A DNA stretch of 14,676 nt from Rickettsiaceae bacterium (GCA_028372485.1 JAOMYS010000014.1:1-14676), one strand, 5' to 3'; positions 7,838 to 14,676 are shown, counted from the stretch's first letter. Numbers and translations are program-made. The notes: generated by a model not told the origin, from the letters alone.

Positions 7838-8048
7838 GTCATCCCGTAAATTTGAGCATTTATATGCGAAGATTATACGGGATCTCTCTATAGCATGGAA
7901 GTTGATTCTACTAATATGAGATTCCGTATAGCTCGCTAAAAAGCTCACTTAAGGAATGACAGTGAGGCTGAGTCACGTGCGGAATGACGTAGGACGGGCG
8001 GATATCCGTTTACGGTTTATTGATGGCTGTGTACGGGCTTTCCAAATT
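7838..8048 (+). repeat. REP-like intergenic repeat, copy A
   Basis: About 211 bases, running from GTCATCCCGTAAATT to TTTCCAAATT, similar along its whole length to 10879-11093 (about 70% by eye). It contains a hairpin with arms ATCCCGTA (7841-7848) and TACGGGAT (7876-7883), and a second, imperfect one from ATTCCGTA (7921) to TAAGGAAT (7957) with an inner AGCT/AGCT pair. It sits between coxA and tRNA-Val, both of which point toward it. No gene is seen within it. Confidence 0.75.
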
Positions 8049-8067
8049 GACTATATATATTTTATAA

Positions 8068-8144
8068 TGGTGGGCGATAGAAGATTCGAACTTCCGACCT
8101 CTACGATGTCAACGTAGCGCTCTAACCAACTGAGCTAACCGCCC
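8068..8144 (-). tRNA. tRNA-Val (anticodon GAC)
   Basis: On the reverse strand: acceptor GGGCGGT with ATCGCCC (one G-T pair), D stem GCTC/GAGC, anticodon stem CTACG/CGTAG around the loop TTGACAT, giving anticodon GAC (reads GTC/GTT). The T arm is GGAAG-TTCGAAT-CTTCT, the discriminator is A, and CCA is encoded. All parts fit a standard valine tRNA. Confidence 0.96.
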
Positions 8145-8170
8145 TATAAACTATGCATAAAACAATGACA

Positions 8171-8199
8171 TTTCTACCTCGCATTTATACAAACTGCAA
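8171..8199 (-). promoter_or_regulatory. Possible promoter of tRNA-Val
   Basis: On the reverse strand: TTGCAG (8199-8194), 17-base spacer, TAGAAA (8176-8171), ending 26 bases before the tRNA 5' end. The boxes are imperfect, and a nearby TATAAA inside the spacer could serve instead. The 118-base gap to cmk must also hold the cmk promoter; a short inverted repeat AGATAA (8217-8222)/TTATCT (8231-8236) lies on the cmk side. Confidence 0.35.
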
Positions 8200-8262
8200 G
8201 AAATTAATTTGCAATAAGATAACAATTACCTTATCTATATAGTCATTTACAAAGGCACTAGC

Positions 8263-8919
8263 ATGAATTTATCTGATAGAGCATACGATAATAATTATAA
8301 TTTTGTTATAGCACTTGATGGCCCTTCCGCTTCTGGAAAGGGGCTCATAGGAAATATGCTTGCGAAAGAGCTTGACCTTGTATATGTGCAGTCTAGCATC
8401 ATATATCGTGGCCTTGCTTATATTTGCATGCAAAATCAGATAACGCCAGATGATACTCATCGCATCATAAAATTATCAAAGACTGAAGGTATAATATCAA
8501 AAGTTAGCAATATTGATCTAAACACAGAAATAATAGGCGAATTGACATCATGCATCTCTACTATACAAAAGGTTCGTGAAAATTTAGGGTATCATTTAAA
8601 AAAAATGATACAAACTACTCCTAGAATAGTTATGGAGGGTAGAGATATTGGATCAGTAATTGCACCGAATGCAGATTTGAAAATATTCATAACGGCAGAC
8701 ATTAACGTACGTGCCAAGAGAAGATTTAATCAGTTGCGCATCGAAGGGAAAGAATGTATACTGAGCGACGTTTTGGATTCCTTAGAGGGAAGGGATAAGA
8801 GGGACCGCACAAGGATAGCAGCTCCGCTTAAACCTGCAGAGGATGCACTTGTTATCGATACAAGTGATCTTATACCTTCGGAAGTAATACAAACGATAAA
8901 AAATTTTATCGGTAAGTAA
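8263..8919 (+). CDS. cmk: Cytidylate kinase (CMP kinase)
   Basis: Phosphorylates CMP and dCMP using ATP, in the cytoplasm, for pyrimidine nucleotide salvage and synthesis. It has 218 residues, slightly short for the family (about 220-227). The P-loop GPSASGKG is at 20-27, but the usual following Thr is Leu28. The CMP-binding loop reads VQSSIIYR (42-49) where E. coli-type enzymes have LDSGAIYR; the Arg is kept. EGRDIG (125-130) and the lid region EGRDKRDRTRIAAPLKPAEDA (about 175-195) with its Arg and Asp residues are intact, as is VIDTS near the end. I recall the same QSS loop in Rickettsia Cmk, so these changes are probably lineage-typical rather than inactivating. It precedes rpsA, the classic cmk-rpsA pair, with 121 bases between. 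Confidence 0.93.
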   Translation: MNLSDRAYDNNYNFVIALDGPSASGKGLIGNMLAKELDLVYVQSSIIYRGLAYICMQNQITPDDTHRIIKLSKTEGIISKVSNIDLNTEIIGELTSCISTIQKVRENLGYHLKKMIQTTPRIVMEGRDIGSVIAPNADLKIFITADINVRAKRRFNQLRIEGKECILSDVLDSLEGRDKRDRTRIAAPLKPAEDALVIDTSDLIPSEVIQTIKNFIGK

Positions 8920-8951
8920 ACACACTTATTCATATTTTATTATATGCTCTT

Positions 8952-9013
8952 GTGCCAAAAGTAGTTTGCTTATTTTTTGTTTAACTATTTACTTAAACTA
9001 AGAAATTTGGCAC
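8952..9013 (+). promoter_or_regulatory. Long irregular hairpin in the rpsA leader
   Basis: Three nested helices stack in one arm. The outer one is GTGCCAAA (8952-8959) with TTTGGCAC (9006-9013). The middle one is TTTGCTTA (8965-8972, one bulged G) with TAAGAAA (8999-9005). The inner one is GTTTAA (8979-8984) with TTAAAC (8993-8998), closed by an eight-base loop. A run of six T residues (8973-8978) bulges out between the middle and inner helices. The structure ends 27 bases before the rpsA ATG. Known fact: S1 represses its own mRNA in E. coli through a structured, AU-rich leader. A similar role here is inference. Confidence 0.45.
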
Positions 9014-9040
9014 TTTTAGTTTTCGCATTTTAATCACATT

Positions 9041-10759
9041 ATGACTATAAAAAAAAGATTTATTCCACAATTGGAAAATATTCAACCTTCATCAGAAGAT
9101 TTCACAAAATTATTTGAAGCTCTAGACACTTCTCACATAAAAGAGGGTGCTATTGTAAGCGGTCAGGTAGTAGAAACTACACCTGACGTTATCGTTGTTG
9201 ACGTAGGTCTCAAAAATGAAGGGCGTATTCCGGTCAGCGAATTTCAAATATCTAAAGGACACGACCTTCCTAAAGTTGGTGACGTCGTAGATGTCTTTAT
9301 AGAAAAAGTTGCTGGCAGAAAAGGTACTATACTAAGTAGAGAAAAGGCACTAAGAGCTGACTCTTGGTCAAAATTAAAAGATCTTTTTGAGAAAAAGGAA
9401 AATATCACAGGCACTATATTTGGTAGAGTTAAAGGTGGCTTTACTGTGAATGTAGATGGCGTAGTTGCTTTTTTACCAGGTAGCCAAGCTGATGTACGGC
9501 CTATCAAAGACCCAGAATCAATTATGAATATACCGCAAGAATTTCAAATTCTTTCTATGGATGATAAATTAGGAAATATTGTTGTATCTAGAAAAGCGAT
9601 ATTGGAAGAATCTCGTGCCGAATCAAGAGAACAAGTTTTATCTACTATAAAAGAAGGTGATATATTAGATGGAGTAGTCAAAAATATTACCGATTATGGT
9701 GCGTTTATCGATCTTGGGAGTGTTGATGGTTTGTTGCATGTCACAGATATTTCTTGGAGCAGGATTAATCACCCATCAGAAGTACTAAGCTTTGGTCAAG
9801 AAATAAAGGTGATGGTAATCAAATTTAACGAAGAAAATAGAAAGATTTCACTAGGCATGAAACAGTTGGATTCAAACCCTTGGGATAATTTGAAAGAAGA
9901 AATGCCAATCGGAAAGATGATGACTGGTAAAATTACAAACATAGCTGATTATGGCGTATTCATCGAGCTAAAGGATGGTATTGAAGGGCTTGTTCATTCT
10001 TCTGAGATTTCTTGGGGTAAGAGCAATCAAAATCCTAAGAAGCTTCTAACAATAGGTCAGGATGTAGAGTTTGTGATATTGGATCTAGACTCTGAGAGAC
10101 ATAGAGTATCGTTGAGTATAAAAAGATGTCAGGACAATCCTCTTATAAAATTTGCACAGAATAATCCTGTAGGTAGCGTTATAAAAGCTCCTATTAGGCA
10201 CATTACAGATTTTGGTTTGTTTGTAGCGATTGATACAAACACTGATGGAATGGTCCATGAATCTGATTTAAGTTGGGGCAGCAATGGTGCTGAGTTACTC
10301 AAGAATTATAGCAAAGATCAAGAAATAGAGTGTAGAGTACTAAATATTGATATAGAAAAAGATAGAGTATCACTAGGTATCAAACAACTAACAGAGGATC
10401 CAACTGAAGGTTTGATGGATAATCTCAAGAAAAATTCTATTGTTACATGCGTAGTAAGTAATGTGACTTCAGATGGAGTAGAAGTTACAGTTGATGATAA
10501 GGTATCTGGCTTTGTAAAAAAATCTGATCTTTCTTCTGATAGATCAGAGCAAAAACCAGATAGGTTTGCTACAGGAGATAGATTTGATGCAAAAATCATC
10601 TCAGTGGATAAGCTTTCTTGCAAATTGTCACTCTCTATTAAAGCATTAGAGCTTGAAGAACGTGATAAAGCTATAAAAGAATATGGTTCTACAGATAGCG
10701 GTGCAAGCTTAGGTGATATCTTAGGTGCAGCACTAGAAAAGAATGAAAAAGAAAAGTAG
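9041..10759 (+). CDS. rpsA: 30S ribosomal protein S1
   Basis: Binds mRNA at the 30S platform and helps start translation of transcripts with weak or absent Shine-Dalgarno sites, which fits this window, where most genes lack a clear one. It has 572 residues and six S1 (OB-fold) repeats, at about 36-104, 121-187, 205-274, 291-361, 377-448 and 465-535. Repeats 3 and 4 are the best conserved (ITDYGAFIDL and IADYGVFIEL, then GLLHVTDISW and GLVHSSEISW). Repeat 6 is the most diverged. The length agrees with alphaproteobacterial S1 proteins (about 560-570). The start is the first ATG; no strong Shine-Dalgarno site precedes it, and the leader is structured. It follows cmk; murA comes next only after a 386-base gap. 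Confidence 0.97.
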   Translation: MTIKKRFIPQLENIQPSSEDFTKLFEALDTSHIKEGAIVSGQVVETTPDVIVVDVGLKNEGRIPVSEFQISKGHDLPKVGDVVDVFIEKVAGRKGTILSREKALRADSWSKLKDLFEKKENITGTIFGRVKGGFTVNVDGVVAFLPGSQADVRPIKDPESIMNIPQEFQILSMDDKLGNIVVSRKAILEESRAESREQVLSTIKEGDILDGVVKNITDYGAFIDLGSVDGLLHVTDISWSRINHPSEVLSFGQEIKVMVIKFNEENRKISLGMKQLDSNPWDNLKEEMPIGKMMTGKITNIADYGVFIELKDGIEGLVHSSEISWGKSNQNPKKLLTIGQDVEFVILDLDSERHRVSLSIKRCQDNPLIKFAQNNPVGSVIKAPIRHITDFGLFVAIDTNTDGMVHESDLSWGSNGAELLKNYSKDQEIECRVLNIDIEKDRVSLGIKQLTEDPTEGLMDNLKKNSIVTCVVSNVTSDGVEVTVDDKVSGFVKKSDLSSDRSEQKPDRFATGDRFDAKIISVDKLSCKLSLSIKALELEERDKAIKEYGSTDSGASLGDILGAALEKNEKEK

Positions 10760-10815
10760 GTATTGCGGGTAAATATAGGCATAAAAAAGAGAAAATAACA
10801 TTTGTCTACTTGCAT

Positions 10816-10854
10816 ATAAGCGTACTACGTACTCAATTATAGCCATGCGCTTAT
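10816..10854 (+). terminator. Inverted repeat after rpsA, possible transcript end
   Basis: ATAAGCG (10816-10822) and CGCTTAT (10848-10854) are complementary across a 25-base loop containing a small GTAC/GTAC palindrome. No T-run follows, so this is a weak candidate for the 3' end of the cmk-rpsA transcript. Nothing else is visible in 10760-10878. Confidence 0.25.
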
Positions 10855-10878
10855 TGAGCAGCTAGAAAAATACCCTGA

Positions 10879-11093
10879 GTCATCCCGTAAATTCGAGTAT
10901 TATTATACAAGGATTATACGGGATCTCCAAAGTATGGAGGTTGGTTTTCTGCGATTATAAGATTCTGCATGGTTCACTAAAAAGATCGCTTACGGGATGT
11001 GACGCCGGGAATAAAATTCGCATGCAAAATGACATAGGATGGGGCAAATCGTCTACGATTTACTAACACTGCGTATTACAAACTTTCTAAATT
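10879..11093 (+). repeat. REP-like intergenic repeat, copy B
   Basis: About 215 bases, from GTCATCCCGTAAATT to TTTCTAAATT, same orientation and same internal plan as 7838-8048. The first hairpin has arms ATCCCGTA (10882-10889) and TACGGGAT (10917-10924); shared blocks include GATTATACGGGATCTC and CACTAAAAAG or its near match. With the short tail to 11145 it fills the gene-free stretch between rpsA and murA, where I see no gene and no convincing murA promoter. Confidence 0.75.
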
Positions 11094-11145
11094 TTTAGAG
11101 CCGTGTAGGCAACGCTGATTGCGCACAAAATGAGAAGAGAATAGT

Positions 11146-12441
11146 ATGGATAGTATTTTAATTCAAGGCGGGACACCTCTCATAGGTGAGGTAGTCGTTA
11201 GTGGTTCTAAAAATGCATCACTACCTATTATGGCATCGTGTTTGTTAACAGCAGAACCGCTTAAAGTTAGCAATATTCCAAAATTATCTGATATTCGGAT
11301 TATGGGAAAATTACTGGAATCTTTAGGAACAAAAATAGTTTTCGAGGATCAACCAGATGATAGTTTTTCTCTTGAATTAGCATCACATTCTATACAAAAC
11401 TATACTGCTGTGTATGATATTGTGCGCAAGATGAGAGCATCTATTTGGGTACTTGGACCGCTACTTAGCAGGTTCGGCAAGGCAAAAGTTTCTCTTCCAG
11501 GTGGATGTGCTATCGGAGCACGTCAGGTAGATTTACACATAGCTGTTATGGAATCTATGGGAGCGGAAATTAAAATTGATGGTGGTTATATTCATGCTCA
11601 TACCAACAATAAGCGATTACAAGCTTGTGATTTTACTTTTTCTAAGGTATCGGTTGGTGCAACAATTAATGCGATCCTAGCTGCAACGCTTGCAGATGGC
11701 ACAACGTTCTTATCTAATTGTGCGAAAGAACCGGAAATTATAGACTTGTGTAATTGTTTAAATAAAATGGGAGCAGAAATTTCTGGCATTGGTACTAGAA
11801 ATATCAAGATTATCGGAAAAGAAAAACTCTCTGGCACTAATCACAGAGTCATACCAGACCGCATAGAGGCTGGAACTTATATGATTGCCGCAGCTGCAAC
11901 ACGTGGTAACATAACATTACTCGGTATCAATTATGATATGGTAGAAAATTTAGCGTCAAAAATTAAGGAGGCTGGAGTTTCTATTACGCATAATGAAAAT
12001 TCTGTACAAGTAAAACATTCAGGTATCATTAAGCCTGTTGATGTATCAACTGAGTCTTATCCCGGATTTTCTACTGATTTTCAAGCTCAATTTATGTGTC
12101 TGATGGTCTTTGCCAGCGGTGTATCTAACATTTCTGAGAATATTTTTGAGAATCGTTTTATGCATGTTCCTGAATTATGTAGAATGGGAGCTAAAATCAC
12201 CATCAATGGTAATTGCGCTAAGGTAGAAGGCTTAGGGTTAGGAAATAATTCTTTAGCTGGTGCAGAAGTAATGGCAAGCGATTTACGAGCATCTGTATCT
12301 TTAATCATTGCAGGATTATGTGCAAAAGGTGAAACTAAGGTAAGAAGAGTTTATCATTTAGATAGAGGATATCAGTCTCTTGAAGAGAAACTTCGCAATT
12401 GCGGTACAAAAATTGTAAGAGTTACTGGTGATACAGTATAA
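11146..12441 (+). CDS. murA: UDP-N-acetylglucosamine 1-carboxyvinyltransferase
   Basis: First committed enzyme of peptidoglycan precursor synthesis, in the cytoplasm: moves enolpyruvate from PEP to UDP-GlcNAc. It has 431 residues (419 in E. coli). Key parts are present: GSKNA with Lys22 and Asn23, the MRASIWVLGPLLSRFG block (96-111), and the catalytic loop GGCAIGAR with Cys121 (fosfomycin-target Cys; Asp in resistant types). The Pro usually found after GxR is Gln127. Also present are the catalytic Asp in YPGFSTDFQAQ (about 311) and Arg in HLDRGYQSLEEKL (about 407). Cys at the active site predicts a fosfomycin-bindable enzyme. The start ATG has a purine-rich stretch (AGAAGAGAA) just upstream. 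folD follows after 35 bases. Its presence implies that at least precursor synthesis of a cell wall is retained. Confidence 0.97.
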   Translation: MDSILIQGGTPLIGEVVVSGSKNASLPIMASCLLTAEPLKVSNIPKLSDIRIMGKLLESLGTKIVFEDQPDDSFSLELASHSIQNYTAVYDIVRKMRASIWVLGPLLSRFGKAKVSLPGGCAIGARQVDLHIAVMESMGAEIKIDGGYIHAHTNNKRLQACDFTFSKVSVGATINAILAATLADGTTFLSNCAKEPEIIDLCNCLNKMGAEISGIGTRNIKIIGKEKLSGTNHRVIPDRIEAGTYMIAAAATRGNITLLGINYDMVENLASKIKEAGVSITHNENSVQVKHSGIIKPVDVSTESYPGFSTDFQAQFMCLMVFASGVSNISENIFENRFMHVPELCRMGAKITINGNCAKVEGLGLGNNSLAGAEVMASDLRASVSLIIAGLCAKGETKVRRVYHLDRGYQSLEEKLRNCGTKIVRVTGDTV

Positions 12442-12476
12442 CTGAAATGAAAATGAGTAAGTGAGTAGAAAATCTA

Positions 12477-13334
12477 GTGATTATTGATGGAAAAAAAATT
12501 AGCGATCAGATATTAGCCGGATTAAAGGTAAAAATAGCTGCAGATAGTATAAAGCTAACTTACCCTACTAAGCTAGCAATCATTTTAGTTGGTGATTTTC
12601 CTGCAAGCCATATATATGTAAAAAATAAAATGAAAGCCGCAGAAAAAGTGGGAATACTTACAGATTTAAGAAAATTTGATAGCACTATATCTGAAGCTGA
12701 ATTACTTTCAGAAGTAAAAAAACTTAATTTAGATGAGGAAGTATCTGGCATAATAATACAGATGCCTCTACCAAATCATATAAAAAGTTCTAAGCTTATT
12801 GAAGCGCTTGATCCAAGCAAGGATGTAGATGGATTTCACCCAAAAAATCTTGGACTACTATATGGTGGATATAGCAATGAGTTTGTTCCATGTACTGCTC
12901 TTGGAGTTTTACATTTAATAGAAGAGTGTGAGAGTGAATTATCTGGAAAAAATGCAGTAGTAATAGGAAGATCTAATATTGTAGGAAGGCCAGTTGCCGC
13001 CCTGTTATTACAAAAAGATTGTAGTGTAACGATTTGTCACTCACAAACAAAAAACCTCTCATCTATTACATCGAAAGCGGATATAATAGTCTCTGCTATG
13101 GGCAGACCCAAATGCTTGGGACAAGAGTATTTTAATAGGAATGCTATTGTCATTGATGTTGGCATTAATAGAATCACTAATAAAGACAAATCTATATTAG
13201 TAGGTGACGTTGATTTTGAAAATGTAAAGGATTATGTACGACATATCACAAAAGTCCCAGGTGGTGTTGGCCCTATGACGGTAGCATACCTACTTGTGAA
13301 TACTCATAATGCTAATTTAAGACGACTAGTTTAA
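12477..13334 (+). CDS. folD: Bifunctional methylenetetrahydrofolate dehydrogenase/cyclohydrolase
   Basis: Interconverts 5,10-methylene-THF and 10-formyl-THF (NADP-dependent dehydrogenase plus cyclohydrolase), supplying formyl groups for purines and initiator tRNA. It has 285 residues with a GTG start at 12477; the protein then opens with the expected MIIDGKKIS. Seen: Tyr47 and catalytic Lys51 (YVKNK), QMPLP (95-99), DVDGFHP (116-122), VPCT (137-140), the Rossmann motif GRSNIVGRPVAALLL (164-178), CHSQT, ADIIVSAMGRP (201-211), VIDVGIN and GDVDF. The near-invariant TPVPGGVGPMT reads TKVPGGVGPMT, with Lys259 for Pro. It lies 35 bases after murA and overlaps cysQ by one base (TAATG), so the two are probably translationally coupled. 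Confidence 0.96.
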   Translation: MIIDGKKISDQILAGLKVKIAADSIKLTYPTKLAIILVGDFPASHIYVKNKMKAAEKVGILTDLRKFDSTISEAELLSEVKKLNLDEEVSGIIIQMPLPNHIKSSKLIEALDPSKDVDGFHPKNLGLLYGGYSNEFVPCTALGVLHLIEECESELSGKNAVVIGRSNIVGRPVAALLLQKDCSVTICHSQTKNLSSITSKADIIVSAMGRPKCLGQEYFNRNAIVIDVGINRITNKDKSILVGDVDFENVKDYVRHITKVPGGVGPMTVAYLLVNTHNANLRRLV

Positions 13335-14107
13335 TGGATGGATATTTAATTAAGAAGATAAAAGAACTGATAATAAATGCAGGTGATATTGCGATAAAAA
13401 CTAGACAAAATAACCTTAAGGTAGAATGGAAGCAAGATAATACTCCTGTCACTAATGCCGACAAAGAAATCAGCCTTTTTATTTTTAATGCATTGTCTAT
13501 TCTTACACCAGATATACCAGTGATTTGCGAAGAAAGAGAACGCATATCAATTGATAAAAATAAGAAATTTTGGCTGATTGATCCAATTGATGGTACAAAA
13601 AGCTTTATCGATGGAAGAGATAGCTTCACTATTAATATTGCACTGATTGATAACCAAATAGCATCATTTGGATTTATCTATCAGCCAACTGCTAGAATGC
13701 TATATTTCACTGATGAGAATAAAAAATTTGTTATAGAAAAGAATCAAGATATCCTAGAACCTAATGTGCATAATGAGAATGAGTTCGTTGCCGTGGTTAG
13801 CTCTCATCATTTTAATCAAAAAACGAAAGATTACTTAAAGAATAACGGTATTTCTAAAATCATCTCAATGCCTAGCTCTTTGAAATTATGCATGATTGCA
13901 GAAGGAGTTGCTGATATCTATCCTAAGTTTGGAACGACAATGGAATGGGACATAGCAGCAGGACATGCGCTCATTAACGCAAATGGAGGCAAATTATCTA
14001 TTCATTCTGGAGAAGAAATTCTTTATGGCAAAGATCATTTTGAGAATTCGAATTTTATAGCAATAAGCAGAAATATTTCCTCTTCGATTAATACTCTAGT
14101 AATCTGA
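13334..14107 (+). CDS. cysQ: CysQ-like 3'(2'),5'-bisphosphate nucleotidase
   Basis: Member of the Li+-sensitive inositol monophosphatase superfamily. CysQ proteins remove the 3'-phosphate from PAP, the by-product of sulfotransfer and acyl-carrier-protein loading. It has 257 residues. Metal ligands seen: Glu66-Glu67 (VICEE, usually SEE), DPIDGTK (83-89) with its three acidic/Thr ligands, and Trp205-Asp206 in TTMEWDIAAG (201-210). SFTINIALI (97-105), SSHHF (156-160) and SSLKLCMIAEGVADIYPKFG (181-200) are the blocks that separate CysQ from plain inositol monophosphatase. The ATG overlaps the folD stop (TAATG), so translation is probably coupled. Its last 20 bases overlap the 3' end of rnpA on the other strand. 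Confidence 0.9.
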   Translation: MDGYLIKKIKELIINAGDIAIKTRQNNLKVEWKQDNTPVTNADKEISLFIFNALSILTPDIPVICEERERISIDKNKKFWLIDPIDGTKSFIDGRDSFTINIALIDNQIASFGFIYQPTARMLYFTDENKKFVIEKNQDILEPNVHNENEFVAVVSSHHFNQKTKDYLKNNGISKIISMPSSLKLCMIAEGVADIYPKFGTTMEWDIAAGHALINANGGKLSIHSGEEILYGKDHFENSNFIAISRNISSSINTLVI

Positions 14108-14456
14108 GAAAGTTTTTACGAAAATCATGTGATAATTTTTCAAACCCTACACTCTCCAGACCTCTCTTAGGTATAACGATAAAAGCAGCATCCGATATAT
14201 CGATGGATTGATCATTCGCAATATCTTGCATAAGATGCCTGATACGCCTTTTCGCTTTATTTCTGATAACAGCCTTTTTTGCAAATTTTCTGCTAACTTT
14301 CATGCCTAAAAAAGTTTTTGGCTTTCCTTGCTCGTAATTTGATATGTGAGAAAAATTCTGTACTAGAACCAGAATAAGGCAAGAACCATGGGCTTTACGA
14401 CCATGAGTATTGACAAGATCAAACTCTCTTTGATTTTTTAAAGAAACAATATCCAC
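14088..14456 (-). CDS. rnpA: Ribonuclease P protein component
   Basis: Protein subunit that helps the catalytic RNA remove 5' leaders from tRNA precursors. It has 122 residues from a GTG start (cac at 14454-14456 on the forward strand), which gives the normal opening MDIVSLKNQREFDLV; no ATG lies nearby. The RNR signature is clear at 60-73: KKAVIRNKAKRRIR, preceded by LGMKVSRKFA. The C-terminal half (FIVIPKRG) is also typical. It starts seven bases after the rpmH stop, the standard rpmH-rnpA pair. The downstream partner expected in many bacteria (yidD/yidC) is absent; instead cysQ converges and the two genes share 20 bases. Confidence 0.95.
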   Translation of the reverse strand: MDIVSLKNQREFDLVNTHGRKAHGSCLILVLVQNFSHISNYEQGKPKTFLGMKVSRKFAKKAVIRNKAKRRIRHLMQDIANDQSIDISDAAFIVIPKRGLESVGFEKLSHDFRKNFLRLLEY

Positions 14457-14463
14457 TTAAGAA

Positions 14464-14598
14464 TTATGCGGTTAGCCTACTACGCCCCTTTGCTCTACGA
14501 TTCTTGATGATAATTCTACCAGCGACTGTAGACATCCTAGATCTAAAACCGTGTCTTCTTTTTCTTACTAAATTACTTGGTTGAAATGTACGTTTCAT
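14464..14598 (-). CDS. rpmH: 50S ribosomal protein L34
   Basis: A 44-residue, strongly basic protein of the large subunit. The translation opens MKRTFQPSNLVRKRRHGFRS and ends AKGRSRLTA, matching the family's KRTyQPS, RkRrHGFraRM and RRaKGRkrL pattern and length. It is followed by rnpA at seven bases and preceded by a promoter at the window's right edge. Confidence 0.97.
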   Translation of the reverse strand: MKRTFQPSNLVRKRRHGFRSRMSTVAGRIIIKNRRAKGRSRLTA

Positions 14599-14637
14599 AA
14601 CTAAATGACTATAATACGTTAAGCTAGATTAGCACGC

Positions 14638-14666
14638 AGTGTAATAAAATATCTTATCGTTGTCAA
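14638..14666 (-). promoter_or_regulatory. Promoter of rpmH-rnpA
   Basis: On the reverse strand: perfect TTGACA (14666-14661), 17-base spacer, TACACT (14643-14638). The -10 box ends 39 bases before the rpmH ATG. Seen directly; the -10 is 4/6, the -35 is 6/6. Confidence 0.6.
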
Positions 14667-14676
14667 TGCAATATTA

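Noticed and set aside
7739..7948. 69-codon reverse frame between coxA and tRNA-Val
   Set aside because: It lies wholly in the repeat heads and copy A, with no start signal and no recognisable protein features.
7738..8048. CRISPR array
   Set aside because: The repeated GTCATYYCGTAAAT heads are unequal in spacing (53 and 47 bases), diverged, and part of a longer palindromic element; no spacers or cas genes are present.
8952..9013. Intrinsic terminator after cmk
   Set aside because: The T-run is inside the structure as a bulge, not after the 3' arm, and the arm ends only 27 bases before rpsA.
10318..10815. 165-codon reverse frame overlapping the end of rpsA
   Set aside because: Most of it is antisense to well-conserved S1 repeats 5 and 6, and its low-complexity Ser/Phe/Leu content fits a shadow.
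3799..11093. Insertion sequence
   Set aside because: The repeats carry no transposase frame and no clear target duplication was seen, so they were kept as REP-like repeats.

Overview
The window looks like chromosome from an AT-rich alphaproteobacterium, most likely a Rickettsiales-type intracellular bacterium. This rests on the strong A+T bias, the slightly diverged but complete housekeeping proteins, an aa3-type cytochrome oxidase, the cmk-rpsA pair, a CMP kinase with the QSS-x-x-YR substrate loop that I recall from Rickettsia, and intergenic repeats starting GTCATYCCGTAAA. The genus cannot be fixed from sequence reading alone.

Layout, left to right. (1) Positions 1-1708, minus strand: one long reading frame that runs off the left edge (569 codons visible). 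It encodes an uncharacterised protein with a Cys-Cys motif and a GNAT-like tail. (2) It is divergent from typA/bipA (1763-3598). A near-consensus promoter lies between them and overlaps the first codons of the leftward gene. (3) tRNA-Gln(TTG) with its own promoter, then a repeat-derived stretch. (4) An MFS/MHS-type transporter with a good promoter and Shine-Dalgarno site, then coxB-coxA. (5) A 340-base gene-free stretch of repeats, then tRNA-Val(GAC) on the minus strand. (6) cmk-rpsA, with a long irregular hairpin in the rpsA leader. (7) A second gene-free stretch with another repeat copy. (8) murA, folD and cysQ in one direction; folD and cysQ overlap as TAATG. (9) rpmH-rnpA in the opposite direction, with a promoter at the right edge. 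The rnpA stop lies inside the 3' end of cysQ.

Together the genes cover translation (TypA, S1, L34, RNase P protein, two tRNAs), respiration (CoxB, CoxA), nucleotide and folate one-carbon metabolism (Cmk, FolD), peptidoglycan precursor synthesis (MurA), PAP/inositol-phosphate-type phosphatase activity (CysQ) and uptake (MFS). These are ordinary core genes.

The parts most worth a second look are the leftward CC-motif protein, the structured rpsA leader, the three-locus repeat family, the MFS protein lacking the usual cytoplasmic loop motif, and the cysQ/rnpA convergent overlap. I found no CRISPR array, insertion sequence or phage gene, and no multi-gene system that looks undescribed.
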